DNA from: Nemertoderma westbladi
Lineage: Eukaryota; Xenacoelomorpha; Nemertodermatida; Nemertodermatidae
Length of the DNA: 64,000 nucleotides
Direction: 5' to 3'
NCBI GenBank assembly: GCA_032718475.1
Contig: JAUCBJ010007164.1
Span: forward strand, 1-64,000
The notes beneath the pieces were generated by a model. The model saw only the letters and a program-made list of their open reading frames with translations, made no database searches and was not told the DNA's origin. Positions 28,788 to 40,221 of this stretch are shown piece after piece. How positions within the stretch are numbered: position 1 is the first letter of the stretch; the number at the start of each line of letters is the position of its first letter. The position numbers and the translations under genes are program-made.

Positions 28788-29987
28788 TGTAAAAGCTTTT
28801 GCGGATATAATCAGTCCCCTTGCCCGCAAAGTACCGTTGTAGGTGTGTTAACGGACATAGAAGTCATTCTTCTATATGTGTGCTTTGGCGGACATGGCAA
28901 GGCACAAAACCCGCAATGCGTCAAATCCTCTAGCACAGTGTAGCCTTGATGATTCAGATTACGACATCTAACAGCTGGTTGCTGGCATGGAAACGGCCGT
29001 TGGACACATGGTTCTTTGTTTAGCTTAACAGCCAATCAGGGCGATTTTTACTGTCGATGTGGAGATATTCTACAGATCGTGCTAGGCGTGTTCAGTCTTA
29101 CTGTTTTCTGTGTTATAGTTTTGTTGTTTCTATCTAGGCCAAGAACACCGGCTCTAGAGTCAGTTCGTTTTCAGACTTTAGAAGAAACATTAGTAGGCTT
29201 AGATTATAGAACGTATAACTGTTATCAACCCAATTATCAGCGCAGTAGCGCAGCGGTACCATCTGATATTGTTATAATCTTAACCTACCGTCTTAATGCT
29301 TTTACTGTTGTTATTATTTGTATCAGTTGGTTGAATATTATTACTTGGAGAACATCGATAAATAACCCAAATTTCCCAATTTTCTTGATACACTACAGGT
29401 TAGAGAGACAGGTTACATATAGCGATTGCGACTTATATTATCGTGGTTTGTAGTGAATTTAATGCTATTTGATAAGCACTACATGAGTCAATTGCTGTTC
29501 TCTTGATGTATGATAAAATTCATTGACGGTCGGCAGATTAGTGTTCAGTATTGTGCGTTACCGGTAGTGTGCATGATTGTGGCTGATAACTAAGCATTTC
29601 CTAAAGAATGCGCCTCATACGTGAATCATAAGCCTTACCGTCTTACCGTTGTGTTTAGTATAAGTCATATCTCTGTTTACCTAGATAGAGCGCCACGTCC
29701 TAAAGGAACTGTTAATATTTCCCGAAAGTGAATAATATTTGTCAGAAATTATTTATTAACGATCAATCGAATAATACAGTAAGCTTACACTGCAATAAAA
29801 TCTAAGCCCTCCGAATCCAGTCTCCCGGGTATATCCAGCGGGTGAATGGACGCGCACTAGGCTGGCTTCGGCTAATGTTGTGTTTATTGGTATTAAATAC
29901 TTGTCATATGCTAAAGTCTATTTATAAACCAAAAGACATATAAATTTTGGCAGGTTAAACTGCTAAAGGTCTTCAAAAGCGCGTACA
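28788..29987 (+). repeat. 3' LTR of element A
   Basis: 1,200 bp, the same length as the 5' copy. Differences seen by eye: gtgtttt/gtgtgtt, ttgttgg/ttgctgg, ctctttatg/ctcttgatg and gtgtgcag/gtgttcag. It is followed by the GGTCC duplication at 29988-29992. Confidence 0.95.
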
Positions 29988-30129
29988 GGTCCTACATTAC
30001 AAATTAGCACCACCCTACAGCAACAACAACAACAAAAAAGAAAGAAAAACTTAGTATAAAGAAAAACCCGTGGAAAAAATAGTTAATTTTTCCCCACCCC
30101 ATTCCATCAACCCATTTTTTCCCGCCTTA

Positions 30130-30675
30130 TCTTAAATGATCCATGTAAGTATCTGTAAGCTCCATGTAAGTATCTGTAAGCTCCATGTAGGTATCTGTAA
30201 GCTCCATGTAAGTATCTGTAAGCTCCATGTAAGTATCTGTAAGCTCCATGTAAGTATCTGTAAGCTCCATGTAAGTATCTGAAAGCTCCATGTAAGTATC
30301 TGTAAGCTCCATGTAAGTATCTGTAAGCTCCATGTAAGTATATGTAAGCTCCATGTAAGTATATTTAAGCTCCATGTAAGTATCTGTAAGCTCCATCTAA
30401 GTATCTGTAAGCTCCATGTAAGTATCTGTAAGCTCCATGTAAGTATCTGTAAGCTTCATGTAAGTATCTGTAAGCTCCATGTAAGTATCTGTAAGCTCCA
30501 TGTATGTATCTGTAAGCTCCATGTAAGTATCTGTAAGCTCCATGTAAGTATCTGTAAGCTCCATGTAAGTATCTGCAAGCTCCATGTAAGTATCTGTAAG
30601 CTCCATGTAAGTATCTGTAAGCTCCATGTAAGTATCTATAAGCTCCATGTAAGTATCTGTAAGCTCCATAAGTAT
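30130..30675. repeat. 21-bp minisatellite, about 26 units
   Basis: Tandem copies of 'gtaagctccatgtaagtatct'-type units (21 bp) with few changes. Both strands stay open because the unit is a multiple of three; the apparent MELTDTY-repeat proteins are artefacts. Confidence 0.9.
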
Positions 30676-30929
30676 CTGCCTAACCCTAAGATGAGGTCAC
30701 GACTCTTGCTTGATAACAAACGACGAAATTTATTTATTGAAGGACAGATGACGAATCTGCTATCAAGGAAACGACTACGTATCCCCCTGTACGCGTTACA
30801 AACGAGAAGAAAATGGAATTCGTCTTCTACAGTACTAGACCACTATCACACATCGGACCGTCGTACCACCGTCCAGTTTCTATCATTAATTCATAGGAGG
30901 AACAGCGAAACCTAGCTAACAGCCGTCCC

Positions 30930-31740
30930 AATGAAATATGAGTCCATCCAGATAATACTCGCTTGAGAAATATAGCTGTCCCTTCGAAGAATCACGGATA
31001 GATCCCCACCAGGTCTGAATAAATTGATCCTGTAACCTTAATTTAATTTCTAGCATATGTAATTGCATTCCCGTTGTCAATACAATTACTCTTGTCATTC
31101 CATAACCATGAGAACCCCAATGAATTAAGCAGACCCCTGACTGAAGCCGCCCAGCCCAACAACTCACCCGTACCTTCCACCAGTATGTTGTATAACTGTT
31201 TTGGTAACCTAGCCTCAGACATTTTCAAGAGCTTAAACCAGTACCTAATGATCCGTAATTTCCAATCAATCACCAAAGGAAAGTATCCAGTTTCACCATA
31301 TGCCGCAATGTTTGGCCAGCGAGAAATCAATAAACGAGAACTTTAGAAAATATTGAATTAAGACAAAATAGGCCCTTTCTGCTTCTCAGCTACTCACTCA
31401 CTCACTCACTCACTCACTCACTCACTCACTCACTCACTCACTCACTCACTCACTCACTCACTCACACTCACTCACTCACTCACTCACTCACTCACTCACT
31501 CACTCACTCACTCAGCTAGAGTTCTCTGTGCCAAGTTGAATATGCCAGTGAATGAAAAAACAATTCCTAAGTATTCATAATCATTCCGCACATTCATAAC
31601 CTACCCGTTAGGGGGCGTTCATATAACATATACACCTACATACAACCAACGTTCATTTGCTGCCAGACGTCCGAAACACTAGAATATCAGACTTACTCAT
31701 ATTAACTTCCAGATTCCTATAATCGGCATCGCTACTTGTA
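30930..31740 (-). pseudogene. Decayed LINE ORF2, RT tail and C-terminal region
   Basis: Minus strand. About 31740-31653 encodes NLEVNMSKSDILVFRTSG, typical of the region after the reverse-transcriptase active site in LINEs. 31330-31043 encodes the downstream region (YGETGYFPLVIDWKLRIIRYW). A frame change leads to EIKLRLQDQFIQTWWGSI at about 31060-30930. That last part closely resembles KIKLRLQDQYKQLWWSEI in the plus-strand fragment at 60318-60960, so both belong to related LINEs. A simple repeat interrupts it at 31392-31514. Confidence 0.75.
31392..31514. repeat. (ACTC)n microsatellite
   Basis: About 30 copies of ACTC with a single interruption (cacac). It lies between the two halves of the decayed minus-strand LINE. 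Confidence 0.97.
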
Positions 31741-32200
31741 TTTTTCGGCGAAATTTGGCAAATTTTGGTGCTAGCACCAAATTTAGTACCCATCACCAAA
31801 AAGTACAAGTTTGCGATGTCCAGTGCTGTTTTCATTGATTCCATCGGATTCAGGATCTTCATAAACCCGTATAAAGCAAGAAACAATATGATACTATCTA
31901 CTGATCAATTTGCTTATTTTCCAAAATTTGGTGCTGGCACAACAATTTTCACCCACCGGCGAAAATTACAAGTTTGAAAACTCTTATGAAATTTTTACTG
32001 ATTCCATTGAATTCAGAACCCTGACAAACCCGACGAACCCCTGACGAAACCAGAACCCCCAAAAAACCCCAATTGCGTAAAAAACAAGTTTCAAACAATC
32101 AATTTACAAAATTGACATACAGTATTTCAAAATTTGGTGCTGGCACCAAAATTTGTCACCCGCCGAAAAAAACAAGTTTGAAATTTCGAAATCAATTTAT
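31740..32200. repeat. Three-unit degenerate tandem repeat
   Basis: Words such as 'aaatttggtgctggcaccaa' and 'acaagtttgaaa' recur near 31760, 31920 and 32130, spaced about 165-200 bp. The core 'ttggtgctggcaccaa' is itself a dyad. No coding function is seen. Confidence 0.6.
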
Positions 32201-32740
32201 ATGAATTCCATCCAATTGCTAACACCAAAAAAACGGTGTAAATCAAAAATAGAGATGTTACAGTTCATATTTAATGAAATGTAATTTTCAAAAATCGTCT
32301 CAAAAAAGAGCCAAAAGTAGGGTTAAAAAATTGGTGGTATAACTCGAAAACTACCCAATATTTTTGAAAACGGTTTTCACTACTAGGAAGACAATAGATT
32401 TTTAGGAAAAGTCATAAAAATTCAGATTCCCAACTGCGTTTGTTTTAGAATTATAATAAAAAAACCACGGGGGGGGTGTCATATTGACCCCCCCCCCCCC
32501 GGGTTTAATAGGGTTAATATTGTTTTGAAAATGTTCAATAATGCTTCCTTGCAACGTTCAGAACTGTTGGTTTGAACTGTTGGTTTGAACTGTGCTTGAA
32601 CTAAAAGTGTAGTTCAAATATATAGTTCGAACGAATATTTAACCACTGCTAAATAGCTGTCAATCATTCACTATTAAATGATAATATGGTAAAATGCCCC
32701 CCCCCCCCCCCCGGACAACTGACCACCGCTGCGTTACTAC
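32201..32740. other. Non-coding sequence with poly-C/poly-G tracts
   Basis: AT-rich sequence broken by homopolymer C runs at about 32489-32500 and 32698-32712. It ends abruptly at the truncated Ty3 LTR. No gene is seen. Confidence 0.5.
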
Positions 32741-32887
32741 TAGTAACGTACACGGAGTATGCTTATAGAGCATTCCTCCGCCCACTAATGTACTAAGTGA
32801 GTTACCGATACGTAGGACATAGCATGTAAAGTTATGCATATTTTATTATCGTTGTGTCAATATAAATGGAGGATTATAACAACAACA
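32741..32887 (+). repeat. Truncated 5' LTR of element C
   Basis: Matches 58474-58634 of the 3' LTR from 'tagtaacgtacacggagtat' to 'ataacaacaaca'. It lacks two short segments present in the 3' copy (cccgg near 58567 and caatgag near 58613). The first ~125 bp of the LTR are missing, replaced by unrelated sequence ending in a poly-C run. Confidence 0.85.
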
Positions 32888-32889
32888 TA

Positions 32890-32907
32890 TGGCGCAGTGT
32901 GTAGGAT
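32890..32907 (+). promoter_or_regulatory. Probable tRNA primer-binding site of element C
   Basis: TGGCGCAGTGTGTAGGAT begins two bases after the LTR end. It starts with TGG, the complement of a tRNA CCA end, as expected for Ty3-type elements. The tRNA is not identified. Confidence 0.65.
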
Positions 32908-32973
32908 CGTCTAAATGCTGAAATGGGACGTGCAGTAAAACCATAGACGATAAATAACATTAATAGGCCAAAG

Positions 32974-33773
32974 ATGCCGCCTCGGAAGAAACCAACCGCC
33001 ACGGATGACGACGATCTACCGACTATATCCGCCGAAATCGAGTCAGCCATCACTAACCAGATTTCCGACACCGAGGCCCGTATGATGGAGTGCCTCGACA
33101 ATATGTTGCGTTATTTTTCTGCTGATATGACAGAGAAAATGGACGCCTTTATGACGGTGATTAAACCTACGGCGTTACCTTCCGCGACATCACCGCCACC
33201 TCCGCTTACCGGTACCGACGGGCACCGGGACCGGTACCGGTACACCAGTACCGGCTCCACCATTGTCTACCCCACGCCGAAGGGTTCCGGACACATCAGT
33301 TTTTGAAAAAATCGACGGTGATGTCGATTATGTCCGTTTCCGGCGTTGGAGACAACACTGGCGAGTTTTTGCCTTGCGCGAACAACTGGAGTGTTTCGAT
33401 CGATCGGTCCAGGTGTACACTTTAGTGACAGCTCTCAGTTCACAGTTACAGGACCTTATTAGAGTGTCACTGCGCATTGATGTCGATGACATTACGATAT
33501 CAACTGAGGTAATTCTCGACAGACTCCTACAGCATCTACGCAACAAGCGATCAGTTGCTGTAGACGCAATACGTTTCCGTGAACGGAAACAGCAACCACG
33601 GGAAACATTTGATTCCTTCCGGGTTGCGTTGGACGATCTTGCTGACAACGCGGAGATATGTGGGCATTGCCGTGAAACCCAGATGGTTACTCAGATTCTG
33701 GTCGGCCTCCGTCATCCCGAAACTCGCTCCAAGTTGCTGAAGATTCTCCCAGCACCCGGCCTGGACGATTGCG
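32974..33773 (+). pseudogene. Element C gag, 5' part
   Basis: Starts MPPRKKPTATDDDD at the first ATG after the primer site. The first 110 codons and the rest (EKIDGDVDYVRFRRWRQHWR ... QILVGLRHPETRSKLLKIL) are in different frames, so one frameshift lies near 33270-33300. The second part is a typical Ty3 capsid sequence. It is cut at the ATTGCG target site of the palindromic insertion and resumes at 43605. Confidence 0.85.
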
Positions 33774-35639
33774 CAATAGTATCTACATCATTGTCCAGAA
33801 TAGGGTGTTTCCCTTCACTTCTATGGGGCTTTCTATTATTCCTACCTGTCCCAAATACGTTGTCTAATGATTTCCAACCTGTCCAATATAGGGGCATCCA
33901 ATCAAATCATCATATGAGCCAACTCCTCTTCATCGGACCAATACCAACATTCCTAAAGTTATGCATCCTGCTTATTGGCTATATAATGTAAAGGTTAATG
34001 GAAAATTCCACTGATATATAATCCAAGTGTCAACTACGAATCCAGGGCTCATTATAACAACCTATACTGGACAGAGCAACGTATTTGGGACAAGAGCTGG
34101 TTGAGGTATATGTACAGTGGAAATTCCCATTCTAAATAAGGGCATTTGGAATACTTGTTCCCTAGTTATGGTTAAAGATATACTGTGGGTGCCTTGCAAA
34201 TGGCCTGTAAGACTGTGATGCATTATAGGCTATAGTGTCACCATAGTCACGTTATTTAATTTCATGTTGTACAATTTATTCATATTGTGCAATTTATCAT
34301 GTTGTGCAATTTATTCATTATGCAATTTATTCATTGTGCAATTTATTCATGTGGTGCAATTTATTCACTTATAATAAATCTAAATACATTCGTATATTAA
34401 TAATTAAATGACAATCAAATTAGTGATATCGCAACCTCCTCCCCCGGACTCAACTTCATCCCAAATAGTCCTTAATAAGTCTTAAATTTGAATCAAATAG
34501 GTTGTGAGTGTCCCATATAGGGTGTTTGTGTCCCATATAGGTTGATTTTGTCCAAAATAGCCTGTAGCTTTATCAAAATTATTTCAAATAGTTTTTAAAT
34601 GTAAAGGAATACTGAAAAGAATATTGACTTCATAATCATAGCTTTAATTCCAATTTGTCCCAAATAGGTTGTTTATGTCCCATATAGGGTGTTTGTGTCC
34701 CACACAGGGTGTTTTTATACCAAATAGCATGTAACTTTCTCAAAATGATTTTACATAGTTTATAAATATGATGGAAATACTCAAAAGAAAATAGAATCCA
34801 CTATCATACATAGCTTTAATTTAAATTTGTCCCAAATAGGTTGTTTGTGTCCCATATAGCGTCACCTTCAAGGCAGAACCCCCTAAGTCGATTTTTTTCG
34901 ATTTTCATGTTTTTGACTTTTTGGGTAATTCGATATCGGCTTTTTCGTCTGGCAGAACCCCGAAGCTTTTCTACCAGCCATTTTTGAGTTATAAGCCAAA
35001 GACAGTTCCCCGTAACTTATGCCCACTTCGAGGCAGAACCCCCCAAGTCTATAATTGGCTTGCAAAACACCGTAAATTCAAGTATATGAAATTCAGTCCA
35101 CCTGGCAAAACCCCTTAAATTAGAAATAACATCATGTAAAACCCCGTAAATCAGAAACAATAGCCTGGCAAAACCCCGTAATTTATCATTTATACTGGTT
35201 TGTATTGCGGCCAGGACACAAATATTAATGAGGGACACAAACATTATTGACCCCCCCCCACCCACACCCCGGCTGGTATACCCCCATATTTTCAATTTAC
35301 CTCCTACCACCACCATTCATTTTACCCCCCCCCCCCCCCCCCTCCCCGATTCCTATCTCCCCCTCATGTTCATCATTTTTTTACTCCTACTCCTTCCCTT
35401 TTTACTAACAACATCGTTTATTGTTTTGGTTAGAAAAAACATCTCTGTAACCTGATCCTTTCCTTCAATTGGCAATAACATAGTTTATTGGTTTGGTCAG
35501 ATTAATATGTTATTATTTATTGTTGTTATTTTATTGCTTGACAGTAATGAGAATTGTAATACTGTAATATATTGTATGTATATGGGTGGTAACATGAATC
35601 ATACTAAGTGCGAAGGGCGATAGTGCCCATGATTAATGT

Positions 35640-36490
35640 TTGTGCCCTTGATTGATATCTGTCCCTCGTTTATTGTTTGTGTCCCTCATTAATGTTTGTG
35701 TATTTCATTAATGTTTGTGTCCCTCATTAATGTTTGTGTCCCTCATTAATGTTTGTGACCCTCATTAATGTTTGTGTCCCTCATTAATGTTTGTGCCCCT
35801 CATTAATGTTTGTGTCCCTCATTAATGTTTGTGTCCCTCATTAATGTTTGTGTACCTCATTAATGTTTGTGTCCCTCATTAATGTTTGTGTACCTCATTA
35901 ATGTTTGCGTCCCTCATTAATGTTTGTGTCCCTCATTAATGTTTGTATCCCTCATTAATGTTTGTGGCCTTGATTGATATCTGTCCCTCGTTTATTGTTT
36001 GTGTCCCTCATTAATGTTTGTGTCCCTCATTAATGTTTGTGTACCTCATTAAATTTTGCGTCCCTCATTAATGTTTGTGTCCCTCATTAATGTTTGTATC
36101 CCTCATTAATGTTTGTGCCCTTGATTGATATCTGTCCCTCGTTTATTGTTTGTGTCCCTCATTAATGTTTGTGTCGCTCATTAATGTTTGTGTCCCTCAT
36201 TAATATTTGTGTACCTCATTAATGTTAGTGTCCCTCAATTAATGTTTGTGTCCCTCATTAATGTTGTATCCCTCATTAATGTTTGTGTCCCTCATTAATA
36301 TTTGTGTCCCTCATTAATGTTTGTGTCCCTCATTAATGTTTGTGTCCTACATCAATGTTTATGTCCCACATTAATGTTTGTCACCCTGATTAATGTTTGT
36401 CCCACATTAATGTTTGTGGCGCTGATAAATATCTATCCCTCATTTAATGTTTGTGGCGCTGATAAATATCTATCCCTCATTTTGTTTTTG
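35640..36490. repeat. 19-bp minisatellite
   Basis: About 40 copies of 'tccctcattaatgtttgtg' with scattered variants, including a recurring 'gattgatatctgtccctcgtttattg' style break (about every 330 bp) that suggests a higher-order unit. Open frames across it are artefacts. Confidence 0.9.
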
Positions 36491-37230
36491 TCCAAGTTGC
36501 TATAAGTTACTCTAGGTTGCCGGACGTTTTGGACAATTTGGTCAGCAACTAGCAACTTAATTTGAGCAACATTAACTTTTAGTCTCCGTTATATGAGGCA
36601 TCTTTAACAGCAACAAAGTTCGCGTTTACATAGAGCAACTTGATCGGCAACCTGAAATGCTTACTAAGTTGCTGATAGAGTTGCTCAGAATGTTGCCACG
36701 TACTGTAGAAAAAACAGGTCTTTAATTATTCGTCATGACGTAATGTAAGTGAACTTTACTTTAACGTAGCTGTAACCCTGTAGCTAGACTTTGTTCTTAC
36801 TGTAGAGTACCACCCATGGCTATATTTTGTACTTAGAGTTCCGCTTTCTTGAATCTAAATTTTCTTCTTATAGTTCTGCATTTGGCTACATTTTGTTCAA
36901 TTTGTATTGATACATGATTCTAACTACAGTCCCGTACTTATTTTAGAAGCAATTAATACCAAAATATCAAAAACTTATGGAGCCCTTTAGAATTTTGAAT
37001 TCAACAATTTCCAACATGTGCGTGTATGTTAGCTATATTGTATGTGATTATTTGTTATTATTGCGTTTACAGGTAATACTAACACCTGATCATGTGCTAG
37101 TTAACATGTTAGATAGCACGTATTAGCTAATAACAAATGCGCACATGTATTACGTGCGCACTACGCACTAAATAATTAAGGACGTACGATACGCCTTGGC
37201 TATTATTTGATATATTTTGCGTGTTTTTTG

Positions 37231-37378
37231 TAAAAATTCGGACTTATGGTGTTTTACCAAATTGAGGATACCTTGTTTTCTAGGCAATACCCCGCAACTA
37301 TCGTATAGTTACGGGATAATACCAGAAAATGGTGTTCCCCCTTGTTTTGGCAAAACACCATAAGTCCGAATTTTTACA
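37231..37378. repeat. 148-bp palindrome inside the nested element
   Basis: 'taaaaattcggacttatggt' at the left is the reverse complement of 'accataagtccgaattttta' at the right, with a smaller dyad (ctatcgtatagttac) in the middle. It may be a MITE-like insertion or a hairpin. Confidence 0.7.
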
Positions 37379-37572
37379 TAAAAACCGCAATATATTTCAA
37401 AGGTTATTCTAAATCAAATTGAAAGTTTAGTTATATGAATTCTATATATATTTAGTTATCAAAAAACACAATAACAAGTAAACTGAGGCATCTCTTTAAA
37501 AAATAAACAGTTTTTATCGATTATCTCAGAACTACAAAAATCGACTTAGGGGGTTCTGCCTTGAAGGTGACG

Positions 37573-40190
37573 AAGGGTGTTTGTGTCCCAAATTGCGTGT
37601 GACTTTCTCAAAATGATTTTACATAGTTTATAAATATAATGGAATAGTTAAAAGCAAATAGAATTCACTATCATAGCTTTAATTTAAATTTGTCCCAAAT
37701 AGGATGTTTTTGTCCCATATAGGGTGTTTGTGTCCCGTATAGAGTGTGAATTGCTTATAATAATTTCAAATATTTTCTAAATGTAATGGAATACTCAAAA
37801 GAATATAGAATTCACTACCATAGCTTCAATTTCAATTTGTCCCGAATAGGTTGTTCATGTCCCATATAGGGTGTTTGTGTCCCATATAGGGTGTTTGTGT
37901 CCCAAATTGCGTGTGACTTTCGCAAATGACTTTACATAGTTTATAAATATAATGGAATACTCAAAAGAAAATAGAATTCACTATCATAGCTTTAATTTAA
38001 ATTTGTCCCAAATAGGTTGTTTTTGTCCCATATAGGGTGTTTGTGTGCCAAATAGCGTGTGACTTTCTCAAAATGATTTTACATAGTTTATAAATATAAT
38101 GGAATACTTAAAAGAAAATATAATTCACTATCATTTTTTCCTTTAATTTAAATTTGTCCCAAATAAGTTGTTTGTGTCCTGTATAGGATGTTTCTGTCCT
38201 GAATAGGGGAATACAGCTTGCCAACACATTGTTGCTGAATAGGGTGTACATTTCTTATAATGATTTTAAATAGTTTCTAAATGTAATGGAATACTCAAAA
38301 GAATATAGAATTCACTATCAGAGCGTTAATTTAAATTTGTTCCAAATATGTTGTTTGTGTCCCAAATTAGGTGTTTGTGTCCCATATAGGGTGTTTTTGT
38401 CCCATATAGCGTGTGACTGTCTCAAAATGATTTTAAATAGTTTCTAAATCTCATGGAATCATCAAAAGAATATAGAATTCACTACCATAGCTTTAATTTC
38501 AATTTGTCCCAAATAGGTTGTTTTTGTCCCATATAGGAGGGTGTTTGTGTCCCGTATAAGGTGTGTTTTGCTTATAATGATTTCCAATAGTTTCTAAATG
38601 TAGGGGAATACTCAAAAGAATAGCGAATTCACTACCATAGCTTTAATTTCAATTTGTCCCAAATAGGTTGTTTTTGTCCCATATAGGAGGGTGTTTGTGT
38701 CCCGTATAAGGTGTGTTTTGCTTATAATGATTTCCAATAGTTTCTAAATGTAGGGGAATACTCAAAAGAATAGCGAATTCACTACCATAGCTTTAATTTC
38801 AATTTGTCCCAAATAGGTTGTTTTTGGCCCATATAGGGTGTTTATGTCCCGTATAAGGTGTTTGTATCCCAAATAGCGTGTGACTTTCTCAAAATGATTT
38901 TAAATAGTTTCTAAATCTCATGGAATCCTCAAAAGAATATAGAATTCACTACCATAGATTTAATTTGAATTTGTCCCAAATAGGTTGTTTTTGTCCCATA
39001 TAGGGTGTTTGTGTCCCGTATAGGGTGTGTATTGCTTATAATAATTTCAAGTAGTTTCTAAATGTAATGGAATAATAAAAAGAATATAGAATTCACTATC
39101 ATAGCTTTAATTTCAATTTGTCCCAAATAGGTTGTTTTTGTCCCATATAGGGTGTTTGTGTCCCGTATAGGGTGTGAATTGCTTATAATGATTTCAAATA
39201 TTTTCTAAATGTAATGGAATACTCAAAAGAATATAGAATTCACTATCATAGCTTTAATTTAAATTTGTCCCAAATAGGTTGTTTATGTCCCATATAGGGT
39301 GTTTGTCTCCCATATAGGGTGTTTGTGTCCCAAATTGCGTGTGACTTTCTCAAAATGATTTTACATAGTTTATAAATATAATGGAATACTCAAAAGAAAA
39401 TAGAATTCACTATCATAGTTTTAATTTCAATTTGTCCCAAATAGGTTGTTTTTGTCCCATATAGGGTGTTTGTGTGCCAAATAGCGTGTGACTTTCTCAA
39501 AATGATTTTACATAGTTTATAAATATAATGGAATACTTAAAAGAAAATATAATTCACTATCATTTTTTCTTTAATTTAAATTTGCCCCAAATAGGTTGTT
39601 TGTGTCCTGTATAGGGTGTTTCTGTCCTGAATAGGGGAATACAGCTTGCCAAACACATTGTTGCTGAATAGGGTGTACATTTCTTATAATGATTTTAAAT
39701 ATTTTCTAAATGTAATGGAATACTCAAAAGAAAATAGAATTCACCATCAAAGCTTTAATTTCAATTTGTCCCAAATAGGTTGTTTTTGTCCCATATAGGG
39801 TGTTTGTGTGCCAAATAGCGTGTGACTTTCTCAAAATGATTTTACATAGTTTATAAATATAATGGAATACTTAAAAGAAAATATAATTCACTATCATTTT
39901 TTCTTTAATTTAAATTTGCCCCAAATAGGTTGTTTGTGTCCTGTATAGGGTGTTTCTGTCCTGAATAGGGGAATACAGCTTGCCAAACACATTGTTGCTG
40001 AATAGGGTGTACATTTCTTATAATGATTTTAAATAGTTTCTAAATGTAATGGAATACTCAAAAGAAAATATAATTCACTATCATAGCTTTAATTTAAATT
40101 TGTCACAAATAGGTTGTTTATGTCCCATATAGGGTGTTTGTGTCCCAAATGGCGTGTGACTTTCTCAAAATGATTTTACATAGTTTATAA
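37573..40190 (+). repeat. Satellite array, left arm of the palindromic element
   Basis: Tandem units of about 147 bp containing 'tttgtcccaaataggttgtt', 'gtcccatatagggtgtttgt', 'gactttctcaaaatgatttt' and 'tagaattcactatcatagct'. The array begins at about 34480 and is interrupted by the nested element. Longer duplications are visible, for example 39560-39660 against 39860-39965. Confidence 0.9.
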
Positions 40191-40221
40191 AGAAAAGATA
40201 TTTTTTTTATTATTCCATTAT

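Larger units (their letters stand above)
11426..29987 (+). mobile_element. Element A: giant BEL/Pao LTR retrotransposon with a third gene
   Basis: Two 1,200-bp LTRs (11426-12625 and 28788-29987), each beginning TGT and ending ACA, are flanked by a 5-bp target duplication GGTCC (11421-11425 and 29988-29992). Five bases is usual for BEL/Pao. I count about four substitutions and no indels between the LTRs by eye, so insertion is recent. Order: LTR, 2.2-kb leader, gag-protease-RT-RNase H-integrase, 1.6-kb structured spacer, third gene of about 1,420 codons, purine tract, LTR. At 18.6 kb it is much longer than the usual 6-10 kb of the superfamily. Four one-base frameshifts (near 15875, 20113, 25693 and 26940-26990) break the coding regions as assembled. 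Confidence 0.95.
34860..37572. mobile_element. Nested 2.7-kb element with perfect 37-bp terminal inverted repeats
   Basis: 34860-34896 and 37536-37572 are perfect reverse complements, beginning CGTCACCTTCAAGGCAGAAC. The element interrupts a satellite unit of the palindromic element. Target duplication is unclear (flanks end atatag / start aaggg). Inside are further AGGCAGAACCCC-like repeats, a 19-bp minisatellite and a palindrome. No transposase is seen. Confidence 0.7.

Noticed and set aside
30127-30669. MELTDTY-repeat proteins on the minus strand
   Set aside because: Artefact of a 21-bp minisatellite.
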